Below, in pieces: positions 1 to 8,490 of a stretch of 64,000 nucleotides of DNA. Position 1 is the first letter of the stretch. Each line of letters begins with the position of its first letter. Below the pieces are notes generated by a model. The model was not told the origin of the DNA. It saw nothing but the letters and a program-made list of their open reading frames with translations, and did not search any database. The DNA is from Puniceicoccaceae bacterium K14 (GTDB lineage Bacteria > Verrucomicrobiota > Verrucomicrobiia > Opitutales > Opitutaceae): positions 1-64,000 of the forward strand of contig JAKYXN010000025.1 of the NCBI GenBank assembly GCA_022538095.1, in the 5' to 3' direction. A program made the position numbers and the translations under genes.

Positions 1-284
1 TTCATCGGCAGTCGTAGATGTCATAGCTACGAAACATACGACACTTTTCAAAAACAGCAGAGAACTATATCAAGGCGCTTGGCATGACGCTTACTTCGCA
101 ACCTTTCAACGAGGTTGATCATTGCCGTGCCGAACATGAGCCTATGTCGACCGTAGGTTAGTAAGTGACCGAGAGGGATCGAGTGTTGAGAGGCTAGTAG
201 ATCAGTTTTTCTCCGAGAACTCCTCAAGTAGTCGGCCGGTGGCTCGGAACGCGATACTTCGAGTACCGCATTCGTTAAACACCC
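1..284. other. left-edge intergenic stretch
   Basis: No gene is supported here. On the minus strand, just after purM, there are two very short open frames: 26 codons from a GTG five bases past the purM stop, and 29 codons from an ATG at 137. Neither has a ribosome-binding site or a recognisable sequence. A minus-strand ATG at 24..22 opens a frame that runs off the edge after eight codons and could be the first codons of the next gene. Confidence 0.4.
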
Positions 285-1364
285 TTAACGTGTCACATAC
301 GCTTTACCGCTTCCTTTGATCGCTTTGCCAATAGCAGTAGCCTTGCAACCATTCGCTTTGCAAAACGCTAGAATGTTGTCCGCCTCTTCTGGGCTGACAA
401 CTAAAGTCATGCCAATACCCATGTTAAAGACTTCGTACATTTCTTCGAAATCGATCCCGCCTTTTTCTTCGATCAGCTTAAATATCGGCAAGGGCTTCCA
501 TGCATTGGAATCGATCTCCACATCTACGTTTTCAGGAAGGACGCGCGGGATGTTTCCGCTAAACCCACCACCGGTGATATGAGCCATTCCAAAGATCGCG
601 TTGCCTTTTCTAAATTTAGAAGAGCGACCGTTGTTGAACTCTCCCAATAACGCTTGGATCAACGGAGCATAATTCGTATGAGGAGCTTGCAAAGCTTTTT
701 GCAGAGACTGGCGACTACCCGGTACCTTGTCTTTCAACGTCATCTTAGCAGTTTCAAATAGAACCTTGCGAGCGAGCGTATAGCCATTGGTGTGCAAGCC
801 ATTGGATGGAAGACCAATCACGACATCGCCAGACTTGATGGTTTCTCCAGAAAGCATCTTCTTTTTTTCGACGACGCCTACAATCACACCTGCAATATCG
901 TACTCCCCGGGTTGATACAATCCTGGCAACTGGGCTGTTTCACCCCCAATTAGAGCACAGTTTGCTTCTGCACAGGCTTTAGACATGCCTGCTAAAATTT
1001 GCTTGAATACCTTTGGGTCCAATTTCCCAAGACCAAGATAATCGAGAAAAAACATTGGCTCCGCGCCAATCACAGAAATATCATCGATACAGTGATTTAC
1101 GATATCGATTCCCACCGTGTCATGTTTCCCTGAATCGAAAGCAACATTCAGTTTAGTACCCACCCCGTCGATACTACTAACCAACACAGGTTCTTTATAC
1201 TTGAGTTTGGAAATATCAAACAAGCCGCCGAAACCACCCACAGCTCCCATGACTTCTGGTCGTGATGCGCTTTTCAGGGATTTCTTGAGACCACCTTTCA
1301 TGCGATCTGCTAATTCAATGTTAACACCTGCTTGGGCGTAGGCTTTAGGTTTCTTTGCTGCCAT
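285..1364 (-). CDS. purM: phosphoribosylformylglycinamidine cyclo-ligase (AIR synthetase)
   Basis: This enzyme converts formylglycinamidine ribonucleotide to aminoimidazole ribonucleotide with ATP, the fifth step of de novo purine synthesis, in the cytoplasm. The 359-residue length fits the family. Visible signatures are the N-terminal glycine-rich stretch (about residues 13-29), DGVGTK at 66-71, the long conserved block at about 85-113 with CIDDISVIGAEP, GGETAQLPGLY at 140-150, and HITGGGFSGN near 265. It lies downstream of purF on the same strand with a 77-base gap, so the two are probably co-transcribed. The start is chosen at MAAKKPKAYAQAGVNIE, which puts the conserved core at its usual distance from the N-terminus. 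Identification is secure. Confidence 0.97.
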   Translation of the reverse strand: MAAKKPKAYAQAGVNIELADRMKGGLKKSLKSASRPEVMGAVGGFGGLFDISKLKYKEPVLVSSIDGVGTKLNVAFDSGKHDTVGIDIVNHCIDDISVIGAEPMFFLDYLGLGKLDPKVFKQILAGMSKACAEANCALIGGETAQLPGLYQPGEYDIAGVIVGVVEKKKMLSGETIKSGDVVIGLPSNGLHTNGYTLARKVLFETAKMTLKDKVPGSRQSLQKALQAPHTNYAPLIQALLGEFNNGRSSKFRKGNAIFGMAHITGGGFSGNIPRVLPENVDVEIDSNAWKPLPIFKLIEEKGGIDFEEMYEVFNMGIGMTLVVSPEEADNILAFCKANGCKATAIGKAIKGSGKAYVTR

Positions 1365-1441
1365 GACTAAATGCGTTTCTGCCGAATTTTCTCTCCGGCT
1401 AATTTTGTGGGAGTTTGTCTAATGATTTTTAGTACGAAGAA

Positions 1442-3358
1442 CTAGTAAGCTCTGCCTTTTGATTTCTCGTAATAATTAATGAAGGCTCGGTTCACGACCT
1501 GAAATCCACCTGGAGTCGGATAGTCGCCTGTAAAGTACCAATCGCCAGTATGCTCGGGAAGAGCCACCCGCAAGTTCTCAATCGTTTGATAGGTTACTTC
1601 GGTTTCGCCTTCCCAATCCAAGTCTGATGGATGGACAATCTCTGAAATCTTCTTTGATATTTCTACATCAGTAAATGGAGCATAAATTCCTTTCACAAAA
1701 TTTTCGCTGCATGGCGTGTCTGACTCCACCGATTCCACACATTTCTGATACACCTCCTTAATCACATTCGACTGACCGCGATCCTTTAGTAGTTCGATCG
1801 CAGCTTCAAAAGCGATAAATTTGCCCAACTCGGACATATCGATTCCATAACAATCTGGGTATCGAATTTGCGGCGCAGTTGAAGCGATAACGATTTTCTT
1901 TGGATTCAAACTACTGAGTATCCGTAAAATGGATTTACGTAAAGTTGTACCACGTACAATCGAGTCGTCGATACAGACGAGGTTGTCCGTCTCCTTCACG
2001 AGCCCGTAAGTCACGTCATAAACGTGGGTCGCGAGATCGTTGCGTGAGTTTTCCGACGAGATAAAGGTACGCAATTTTTGATCCTTGTGAGCGATTTTTT
2101 CGTCACGAGGCCAATTTTTCATGATAAGCTCATCCAGCAGTTCATCACTTAAATCTCCCTTTTCTTGGGCTTCCATGATTCTCTGCTTAACTACCTTACG
2201 GCGGTTTATGCGCAAACGTTCCAACACTCCAAAATATGCAATTTCAGACGTATTCGGAATAAAGCTTATTACGGTATTACCCAGATCTCCGCTTACGGAT
2301 TCTGTAATCTGTTCCGCTAAACACGCGCCCAAAGCTTTTCGCTCTTTGTAAATAGACGCGTCGTTTCCACGCGAGAAGTAGATGCGCTCAAACGAACACT
2401 GTGAACGCTCCTTGGAAGGCTCGCGAAAAACTTCTTCTGTTAGTGACCCATCCTTCTTCAAGACTACTACGTGGCCTGGCTTTACTTCATTGATGTCATC
2501 AATTCCCTTGCCGAAGATCGTCATCAACGGAGCACGCTCCGAAGCCGACGCAAACACCTCATCATCCTCGAAATAAAATGCCGGACGAATTCCTTTGGGG
2601 TCTCTGAGAATGAAACAGTCACCATTTCCAATCGCACCAATAAGAGTATATCCACCATCCCAATGCTCCGCAGCACGGCGGAAGACTTTAGTTAGATCGA
2701 TATCCGTCAATATCCGGCTAGAAATTTCATCCGCTGAATACCCATCATCACGCAGGTATCGGTAAAGGTTGTCATGGGCCTCATCCAAATGGAAACCAAC
2801 TTTTTCCAACAACGCTTGGGTATCAGTCGCAAAAATGGGATGCTGTCCCATTGAGATCAGACTCTCGTTGAGCTCCTTGGTATTCGTCATGTTGAAATTT
2901 CCAGCCAACATGAGATTTTTCGTCGGCCAACTGCTACGACGGAAAAACGGATGACATACGCTCAATGAATAGCCACCAGAAGTACCGTAACGCAGATGCC
3001 CCATGAAGTACTCTGCGCAAAAATCGAATTTTTCCTTAATTGAAGGAACGAACTCCGGATGAACATCACCGTTGCGGATCAACTTATTGTAAACCTTGAG
3101 GGTATCCTTAAAGATCTTGTCCAACGCATTGGTCTTCACACTGCGTTCGCGAAACATGTACGGCTCGCCTGCAGGCATATCGAATTTTATCGAGGCAACA
3201 CCCGCTCCATCTTGACCACGATTCCTTTGCTTCTCCATAAGAAGAAACAGCTTAAAAAAACCGTACAAAGGGGATCCATACTTCTCAGCATAATATTCCA
3301 AAGGCTTTTTCAACCTTACTTGGGCAATGCCGCATTCGTGCTTAATCAATTCGCTCAT
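1442..3358 (-). CDS. purF: amidophosphoribosyltransferase, long form
   Basis: It catalyses the first committed step of purine synthesis, transferring glutamine-derived ammonia to PRPP to give phosphoribosylamine. The N-terminus is a class II glutamine amidotransferase: Cys9 in HECGIAQV would become the nucleophile after removal of an eight-residue propeptide. RNRGQDGAG (about 45) and the glutaminase core follow. The PRPP-binding loop is CIDDSIVRGTT near residue 459. At 638 residues it is clearly longer than the roughly 500-residue E. coli type and resembles the long form I know from Bacteroidetes and Verrucomicrobia, including the extended C-terminus. It is first in a purF-purM unit. No PurR box was recognised upstream. 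Confidence 0.95.
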   Translation of the reverse strand: MSELIKHECGIAQVRLKKPLEYYAEKYGSPLYGFFKLFLLMEKQRNRGQDGAGVASIKFDMPAGEPYMFRERSVKTNALDKIFKDTLKVYNKLIRNGDVHPEFVPSIKEKFDFCAEYFMGHLRYGTSGGYSLSVCHPFFRRSSWPTKNLMLAGNFNMTNTKELNESLISMGQHPIFATDTQALLEKVGFHLDEAHDNLYRYLRDDGYSADEISSRILTDIDLTKVFRRAAEHWDGGYTLIGAIGNGDCFILRDPKGIRPAFYFEDDEVFASASERAPLMTIFGKGIDDINEVKPGHVVVLKKDGSLTEEVFREPSKERSQCSFERIYFSRGNDASIYKERKALGACLAEQITESVSGDLGNTVISFIPNTSEIAYFGVLERLRINRRKVVKQRIMEAQEKGDLSDELLDELIMKNWPRDEKIAHKDQKLRTFISSENSRNDLATHVYDVTYGLVKETDNLVCIDDSIVRGTTLRKSILRILSSLNPKKIVIASTAPQIRYPDCYGIDMSELGKFIAFEAAIELLKDRGQSNVIKEVYQKCVESVESDTPCSENFVKGIYAPFTDVEISKKISEIVHPSDLDWEGETEVTYQTIENLRVALPEHTGDWYFTGDYPTPGGFQVVNRAFINYYEKSKGRAY

Positions 3359-3740
3359 CTACTAGAAATCTTTTTCTGGCGGATCGATGGGCACACAACA
3401 AGTCCTGGGAGAGGCTGCTTTCCATAAATCCAAATAAAATCCTGCGTTGTTCTCGGAAAAGTGGTTTACATAAAAGCGCGCCCAATCAGCTCACCAGCCA
3501 AAATGCCACGATCGACACCCCTCACCCCAAATCGGGAAAGAGGAAAGTTCAATGATGACAGGGAGTGCTTTCACGTGAAAAAAAGTGGAGTTTGATACGT
3601 GTTAAAAATTAGAAACATCTCCTACGATAATCTTAGAGCAAGATGCAACAACTCATTGCCATTTTCTCACTATCTCAAGCGCTCCGCCATTTTTTCCAAT
3701 CGACAATCCATCTACATTTGAAACACCCATAGGGACCATT
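3359..3740. other. divergent intergenic region upstream of purF
   Basis: This 382-base gap lies between the purF start (minus strand) and a hypothetical gene (plus strand), so it should carry promoters in both directions. I see no strong -35/-10 pair, no recognisable riboswitch and no credible additional ORF. Confidence 0.4.
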
Positions 3741-4271
3741 ATGGAAATATCTAGTAGAGTCCGCCCTATTCCTACGCTGCCAATTCCTCTCGAAGCAATG
3801 TCCTGGCGTAACTTGAACGTCTTCCGTCACAACCAACGCGGTCCCGATTTCTACTTAGAATGCCTCCGCTACGCTCAGTTCCTGTGGCTACGCGAACTCC
3901 CCGCCAGAGCGATTCTCTGTCTTGACCGCGCCCTAGGAGCCGACCTCAACGGTAGCGAGTGCTGTCTCGACGAATTTCCACTCCCCTATGCCGCCCTTGC
4001 AGAAATGCTTAAAGAGTCTCCTCAAGAAGTCTTCATCGGGAATCCACGCGTTCACTTCCAACATTATGCCGATCGCCTCGGCCCGCCTCGCAAAGAAGTA
4101 CGAAAATGGCGCGCTTGGGCTTGCTGGGCCATCACCCGCACAATCTGCCCCGATCTCCCAGCCGACCCAAAACATGATGTCATCGAACCCAAAACAGAGG
4201 CCATCGACGAAAACCTCAAAACTCTCGGTCACCCCAACGAGTCCCAACTCTGGAAAAGCGCCTTAAAATAG
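3741..4271 (+). CDS. conserved hypothetical protein (probably lineage-specific)
   Basis: A 176-residue cytoplasmic protein of unknown function, with no signal peptide or membrane segment. It is rich in Arg, Trp and Leu. The middle has alternating helical segments (about 39-70, RYAQFLWLRELPARAILCLD) and a later conserved-looking block IGNPRVHFQHYADRLG followed by RKWRAWACW. I have the impression that homologues occur mainly in Opitutae, but this is memory and not a search result. Codon use matches its neighbours. It is monocistronic, divergent from purF, and followed by repeat remnants. The ATG at 3741 is the first start in frame. No function is proposed. Confidence 0.75.
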   Translation: MEISSRVRPIPTLPIPLEAMSWRNLNVFRHNQRGPDFYLECLRYAQFLWLRELPARAILCLDRALGADLNGSECCLDEFPLPYAALAEMLKESPQEVFIGNPRVHFQHYADRLGPPRKEVRKWRAWACWAITRTICPDLPADPKHDVIEPKTEAIDENLKTLGHPNESQLWKSALK

Positions 4272-4382
4272 AAGCGACGTTCCGCCGCTTTCCCCAACCC
4301 AAGGAAAGTTCCCACATTCTCTTAGTGTTTCAGCTCGCTGAACGCCAAAGCCACGGCAATCAGCAAGCTGAGGCCCCACAAA
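4269..4382. repeat. two REP-like repeat remnants
   Basis: Bases 4269-4293 closely match the left arm of the hairpin repeat at 10755-10815 (TAGAAGCGACGT then a CG-rich tail). Bases 4359-4382 match 7100-7122 (TCAGYAARCTGAGGCCCYAC followed by AAA). So half-copies of two different intergenic repeat families sit side by side between two genes. Confidence 0.6.
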
Positions 4383-4416
4383 CCCATCCTTCCACATTCG
4401 AGTAATATCTAGACTC

Positions 4417-5430
4417 CTAAAATTCCCGCAAACTTCCACCAAAATCTCTCACCAAGCGTTTGAGGCCATTTCGGCTCTTATCGCTCAACTCAAAACCCAC
4501 TACGTTCACGCGCGTTTTCAGTCCACACTCCCTTACCTCACGGTGCATGCCAGATAACAAAACATCGTATGAAATTTGAGGATACTGATACCCATCGCCC
4601 GTGCGCACCCGTTTATTCAGCACGCCATCCGTAACCAAAAAAATCAGATCGGGCTCCAAACTCATCGCCAACCACAAAGCACCCTCGTGCCCTGCGGTCG
4701 ATTCATCCAACACTGGAGGACTCCCCTTCATCTGGGAAACCCATTCACGGGCAGCTTCTTTGTTTCCTGAAATCGCGGGAGCCAACTCTTCAGCAAAAGC
4801 GCGTGCCCCTTGACTAAACTGCACCACGCCAAAAGAAACACGTCCGGTCAGCCCTTCGATTAGTCCAACTACTTCGTCTTGAATCTCAGAGATCGTCACT
4901 CCCTTTCGTCTCGCCTTATTCACTACGGACGCGGACGTATTCACCACAATCACAATTCGTTGCCCAGAATCTTCGATCCCAAAAAATGAGGCTCCGGAAG
5001 AAGCACTCCCAATCGCCGACGCTGCTGCCAGCAATCCCGATTCCTGCAAAAGCGTTTGAGCATTCTCCGCCAAAAACACATCGCTCTGATCCAAGGAAAA
5101 CGAATCCGTAGGCAGCTCCGGCATAGCAGGCAAATTAAAGGACGCAGGCGTATCCACTTGAATTCGATTCAACATAGTCGGATTACTCATTCGTCTCATA
5201 AAACGCGATTGTATTTCCTGCGAGACCGGTGAGCGTTCTTCCTTAACCACCCCACCTGTAGAAACAAAATGCGGCGTATCCACTTCAACTGGATCCAAAA
5301 CAATTACAAACAAAGTCCCTAGCAGCAGAACTACCTGAATCACCAAAGCGACCAACAAGGTTGTTCGTTTGCTAGAACGATTTATTTTATCCTCCAATGG
5401 AGAGATGCAATCGGAACGTGACGCTTCCAT
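4417..5430 (-). CDS. membrane-anchored VWA-like protein
   Basis: A 337-residue protein with one membrane segment (about residues 23-45) after a charged 22-residue cytoplasmic tail, a Pro/Ser-rich periplasmic linker (46-155) and a C-terminal domain that resembles a von Willebrand factor A fold. Hydrophobic strand IVIVVNTSASV (about 159-169) occupies the position of the metal-binding MIDAS strand, normally DxSxS; here the Asp is Asn. Strand LIFLVTDGVL supplies a second VWA-like acidic position. The organisation recalls small VWA proteins coded with ExbD/TolR-like or MoxR-linked systems, but no such partner is adjacent. It stands alone, convergent with the gene before it. The VWA assignment is moderate and the role unknown. 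Confidence 0.72.
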   Translation of the reverse strand: MEASRSDCISPLEDKINRSSKRTTLLVALVIQVVLLLGTLFVIVLDPVEVDTPHFVSTGGVVKEERSPVSQEIQSRFMRRMSNPTMLNRIQVDTPASFNLPAMPELPTDSFSLDQSDVFLAENAQTLLQESGLLAAASAIGSASSGASFFGIEDSGQRIVIVVNTSASVVNKARRKGVTISEIQDEVVGLIEGLTGRVSFGVVQFSQGARAFAEELAPAISGNKEAAREWVSQMKGSPPVLDESTAGHEGALWLAMSLEPDLIFLVTDGVLNKRVRTGDGYQYPQISYDVLLSGMHREVRECGLKTRVNVVGFELSDKSRNGLKRLVRDFGGSLREF

Positions 5431-5600
5431 AAAGCCAGGGGTATTCAGCGAAGAAGTATTATAGTAATCCTACGTAGATATTTCTTGTCAACCATCTAGT
5501 CTCTGTCAAATCTCATTGAACCGATTCATTTTAGCCCCACTGAACATTCTAAATGAACAAATTAAACGGTCTGGTAGCAACAGCATTAAAGAGAACGAAC

Positions 5601-5642
5601 CACTGGCTACGCGACACCTGAATCGCCACAGGCGATCCAGTG
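5601..5642. repeat. imperfect cruciform-type inverted repeat
   Basis: Outer arms CACTGG (5601-5606) and CCAGTG (5637-5642) enclose an inner pair ATCGCC / GGCGAT separated by ACA (5622-5636). It is intergenic, has no T-run, and lies 58 bases before the next ATG, so it looks more like a REP-type element than a terminator. Confidence 0.5.
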
Positions 5643-5700
5643 ACCTTGTCGCGATATCCAAAAATTAACAATATGATAGATACCAACACAGCTGAACAAA

Positions 5701-5898
5701 ATGGCATTCTGCAAAACATGTGACCGAGAAGTCGGCATAGAAAAAAAGAGCCGAGCCGTATGGATCATAGGATTCCTCCTGCTTGGCCTACTAGTTCCTT
5801 TCTGGATCTTTACACTCCCATTCTTTTGGGGACTCGCATTTCTCGCCGTAATTATACCTCGGGAAAAAAAGTGCGGCATATGCAAGTCCCAATTATAG
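5701..5898 (+). CDS. small membrane protein with split zinc-ribbon cysteines
   Basis: A 65-residue protein with a CxxC pair at each end (C4/C7 and C58/C61) and a long hydrophobic middle (about residues 19-51) containing a central Pro-Phe-Trp that would allow a two-helix hairpin. That puts both CxxC pairs on the same membrane face, where they could join into one zinc ribbon. Basic residues around both ends favour the cytoplasmic side. This is inferred from the residue pattern; I cannot name a family. The ATG at 5701 places the first CxxC right at the N-terminus. It is a single gene with no operon partner. Confidence 0.6.
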   Translation: MAFCKTCDREVGIEKKSRAVWIIGFLLLGLLVPFWIFTLPFFWGLAFLAVIIPREKKCGICKSQL

Positions 5899-6060
5899 CC
5901 AAACTCAAGCATTCGATCTGCCTAAAACTCGCCGATCAAAAAAACAAGAAAAGCATATTAAACCGTTCTTAACTTAGCGACAAGCTAACCCCATCTCAAT
6001 CTAACGAATTGAGCTTCTTTTAAATATTGAAGCTCCAAAACGACAATCTACGTTAATCCT

Positions 6061-7035
6061 ATGAATTACAGACAACTGGGAAAAACTGGTATTGAAGTTT
6101 CCGAAATTTCATTTGGCGCTTGGGCAATAGGCGGCAGTTGGGGCGAACAAAACGACGACGAATCGGTAGCCGCCTTACACAAAGCAATCGATCTCGGAGT
6201 ACGATTTATCGATACCGCTGCGGGTTACGGCGAAGGTCGAAGCGAAAAGGTAATCGCGAAGGTTCTAAAAGAACGCTCGGAAAAAGTTGCCGTAGCGACT
6301 AAGACACCCCCGGCTGCAGGCCCTTGGCCTCCCTCTCCCTATTGCGCTTGGGAAGATCGCTATTCGGAGACGTATCTTCGAGAGAATATCGAGGAACGCC
6401 TCCGTTACCTCGATACAGACTGTATCGACCTCCTCCAACTACATACATGGACTCGAGCCTGGAATCGCGACCCTCAACCCTTTGAAATCCTCAAAAAGCT
6501 CAAGAACGAAGGCAAAGTAAAGGCAGTCGGGATTTCCACTCCCGAGTATGATCAAAACGCTGTGATCGATCTTATGAAAGGTGGCTTTGTCGATTCCGTT
6601 CAAGTAATCTACAATATATTCGAACAAGAACCAGCAGCCGAGCTTCTCCCAGTAGCCCAAGAATGCGGAGTCGGTATCATAGTACGAGTCGCTTTCGACG
6701 AAGGATCGCTCACCGGAAAATTTCATTCGGATCACAAATTTGGCGAAGGCGATTTTAGAAATGGATACTTCCAGGGTGATCGGCTCGAACGTAGTATTCG
6801 TAGAGTGAATTCAATAAAAAAGGATATCGAAGGCAGTGGACTAACTATGCCGCAATTTGCCCTCAAGTACGTGCTCGAACACCCAGCAGTGAGCTGCGTC
6901 ATCCCAGGAATGCGCAATGTGCGCCAAGCCGAACTTAATTGCGCAGTTTCCAATCTACCGCAGATAGCAGAAGAGTACCTCCTTAAGATGCGAGATCACA
7001 CCTGGAATCGCGGCTTCTGGTATTCAGGTAAATAG
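6061..7035 (+). CDS. aldo/keto reductase
   Basis: A 324-residue NAD(P)H-dependent oxidoreductase of the aldo/keto reductase superfamily, cytoplasmic. The catalytic tetrad is visible: Asp51 (RFIDTA), Tyr56 (GYGEGRSE), Lys81 (VAVATKTP) and His128 (LLQLHTW). The N-terminus MNYRQLGKTGIEVSEISFGAW is the usual first strand of the barrel, confirming the start. The C-terminal part carries the cofactor-binding IPGMRNVRQAE segment. Length fits the family. The insert after Lys81 rich in Pro and Trp (PPAAGPWPPSPYCAW) is unusual and may shape the substrate pocket. Substrate cannot be told. It is monocistronic. Confidence 0.93.
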   Translation: MNYRQLGKTGIEVSEISFGAWAIGGSWGEQNDDESVAALHKAIDLGVRFIDTAAGYGEGRSEKVIAKVLKERSEKVAVATKTPPAAGPWPPSPYCAWEDRYSETYLRENIEERLRYLDTDCIDLLQLHTWTRAWNRDPQPFEILKKLKNEGKVKAVGISTPEYDQNAVIDLMKGGFVDSVQVIYNIFEQEPAAELLPVAQECGVGIIVRVAFDEGSLTGKFHSDHKFGEGDFRNGYFQGDRLERSIRRVNSIKKDIEGSGLTMPQFALKYVLEHPAVSCVIPGMRNVRQAELNCAVSNLPQIAEEYLLKMRDHTWNRGFWYSGK

Positions 7036-7042
7036 ATTTATG

Positions 7043-7121
7043 TTGTAGGGCTCCAGCTAGCTGGATTGCCACTGGAGCCTTGATTAATACAGTCGGCGCT
7101 CAGTAAACTGAGGCCCTACAA
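7043..7121. repeat. REP-like element with 9-bp inverted ends
   Basis: The 79-base element begins TTGTAGGGC (7043-7051) and ends GCCCTACAA (7113-7121), an exact inverted repeat. Inside are two smaller hairpins, CTCCAG/CTGGAG and CAGT/ACTG. Its right end recurs as a diverged half-copy at 4359-4382. No ORF is present. Confidence 0.65.
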
Positions 7122-7190
7122 ATTTTGAATACGTTCTCTTTGACCTACCAACGGTAAGACCTACAGTTCGAAAGACTCTTCCCTCTTCAA

Positions 7191-7544
7191 GTGCCCGCAT
7201 CCGCAACCAACATCCTCTTCATCTGCTCCATGAATAAATGGAGAAGCCCCACTGCAGAAAAGATCTATGAAAATCACCCCTACCTCAGCACACGATCCGC
7301 CGGGACGAGTTCGAAAGCCAGGCACTCAATCACATTGAGTGATATAAAGTGGTCAGACTTCATCTGCGTCATGGAATCGAAGCACAAGCAAAGGCTAAAA
7401 GCAGACTTCCCAGTAGAGATGCAGTACAAAGAAACCTACGTTTTAGAAATCGAAGACAATTACACTTTCATGGATCCGGAACTCGTTAAGGAGCTTAAAA
7501 TTACGATTGATCCAATCATCAAAGAATGGCTTTCAGACGTATAA
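7191..7544 (+). CDS. low-molecular-weight protein tyrosine phosphatase-like protein
   Basis: A 117-residue cytoplasmic protein of the low-molecular-weight phosphatase (arsenate reductase-like) fold. The phosphate loop Cys-x5-Arg-Ser is CSMNKWRS (Cys12, Arg18, Ser19), followed by PTAEKIY, the normal helix. A late Asp-Pro (FMDPEL) could be the general acid. It is shorter than the 145-160-residue typical enzymes and fits the compact ~110-residue subgroup. The start is GTG at 7191: the later ATG at 7230 would cut off the catalytic Cys, so an earlier start is required. No ribosome-binding site is evident. Function in vivo is unknown. Confidence 0.85.
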   Translation: MPASATNILFICSMNKWRSPTAEKIYENHPYLSTRSAGTSSKARHSITLSDIKWSDFICVMESKHKQRLKADFPVEMQYKETYVLEIEDNYTFMDPELVKELKITIDPIIKEWLSDV

Positions 7545-7635
7545 ATGCGAGCACTGCATGCACTTGATACACTTACGCGTTCCACGAGAGCAAAGACAAA
7601 TTTAGTTCCAATAATTTATATAACCAACAACAACG

Positions 7636-8238
7636 ATGAATATAATTGAAGCCATTGAAACTCGACGTGCTATTAAGCACTACGATGCAGATCACGAAAT
7701 GCCTGCAGCCGACCTTGCGGAACTAATCCGTCTAACCAAACTAGCGCCCTCTTCCTTTAATATGCAAAATTACCGCCTGTTGGTGGTTCGCGACAAAGCA
7801 CTACGAAAAGAAATTCGCGGTGCTGCATGGGACCAAGCTCAAGTGACAGACGCCAGCGTACTTTTTATTATTTGCGCAGACCTAAAGGCTCATTCCGAGG
7901 ACCCAGCACTCTATTGGTCACACGCCCCTCAAGAAGTACAAGATATTCTAGGACCGATGATCAAGCCATTCTATGATGGAAAAGATCAACTAATCCGCGA
8001 CGAAGGCATTCGCTCCTCAGCGTTTGCTGGAATGACTCTCATGTTAGCTGCCAAGGAACTTGGATATGATTCCTGCCCCATGATCGGCTTCGACGGGGCA
8101 AAAGTAGCTGAACTGATCAACCTCCCAGAAGACTTCGCCCTCAGCTATATTCTTCCAGTTGGCAAGCAAAGCAAAGGAGCCTGGGATAGAGGCGAACGGC
8201 TAACCGACGAAAAAGTTGTAAGCTACGACCGCTTCTAA
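7636..8238 (+). CDS. nitroreductase family protein
   Basis: A 200-residue FMN-dependent oxidoreductase of the nitroreductase superfamily. The N-terminal MNIIEAIETRRAIKHYD carries the conserved Arg pair that binds FMN phosphate, followed by LAPSSFNMQNYRLLVVRD, the flavin-contacting segment. Near residue 150 is GYDSCPMIGFD, typical of the family core, and the C-terminus holds a conserved strand ILPVGKQ. The natural substrate (quinone, nitro compound or enone) is unknown. The gene is single and ends at a strong terminator 22 bases downstream. Confidence 0.93.
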   Translation: MNIIEAIETRRAIKHYDADHEMPAADLAELIRLTKLAPSSFNMQNYRLLVVRDKALRKEIRGAAWDQAQVTDASVLFIICADLKAHSEDPALYWSHAPQEVQDILGPMIKPFYDGKDQLIRDEGIRSSAFAGMTLMLAAKELGYDSCPMIGFDGAKVAELINLPEDFALSYILPVGKQSKGAWDRGERLTDEKVVSYDRF

Positions 8239-8259
8239 AAACGAACAAACGATTTTCCT

Positions 8260-8292
8260 AGCCCGCAGTTGTCTTTGCTGCGGGCTTTTTTT
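8260..8292 (+). terminator. intrinsic terminator after nitroreductase gene
   Basis: Nine-base stem AGCCCGCAG (8260-8268) / CTGCGGGCT (8278-8286) with a nine-base loop, followed by a run of seven T. Confidence 0.9.
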
Positions 8293-8411
8293 CGCCCCAG
8301 CCCTTGCACGGACTCAACAACCAAGGGCTATAACCCAATGTTACCCAAACTAGTTTCCAATCTTAACAACAGGTAAGTCACCACCAATCTATACTTGACC
8401 AAATTTTGCGA

Positions 8412-8454
8412 ATGAGATTCTTTCTCATCACTATTGAGATTGGTTCCCAATCTC
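8412..8454 (+). promoter_or_regulatory. candidate Fur-type operator before TonB receptor
   Basis: Two adjacent inverted repeats lie 37-79 bases before the receptor ATG. The first is ATGAGA-TTCTT-TCTCAT (8412-8428), close to a Fur box half-site pattern (TGAGA/TCTCA). The second is a perfect GAGATTGG-TTC-CCAATCTC (8436-8454). Iron-dependent repression by Fur is the expected control for a siderophore receptor. Assigning the first repeat to Fur is an inference, and the second may bind another regulator. Confidence 0.5.
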
Positions 8455-8490
8455 CAAAAGTTTCAAACGAACTAACTACGCAAACGACTA

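Noticed and set aside
1-24. Eight-codon frame from a minus-strand ATG at the left edge
   Set aside because: Too short to test, no ribosome-binding site; it may be the first codons of a gene outside the window.
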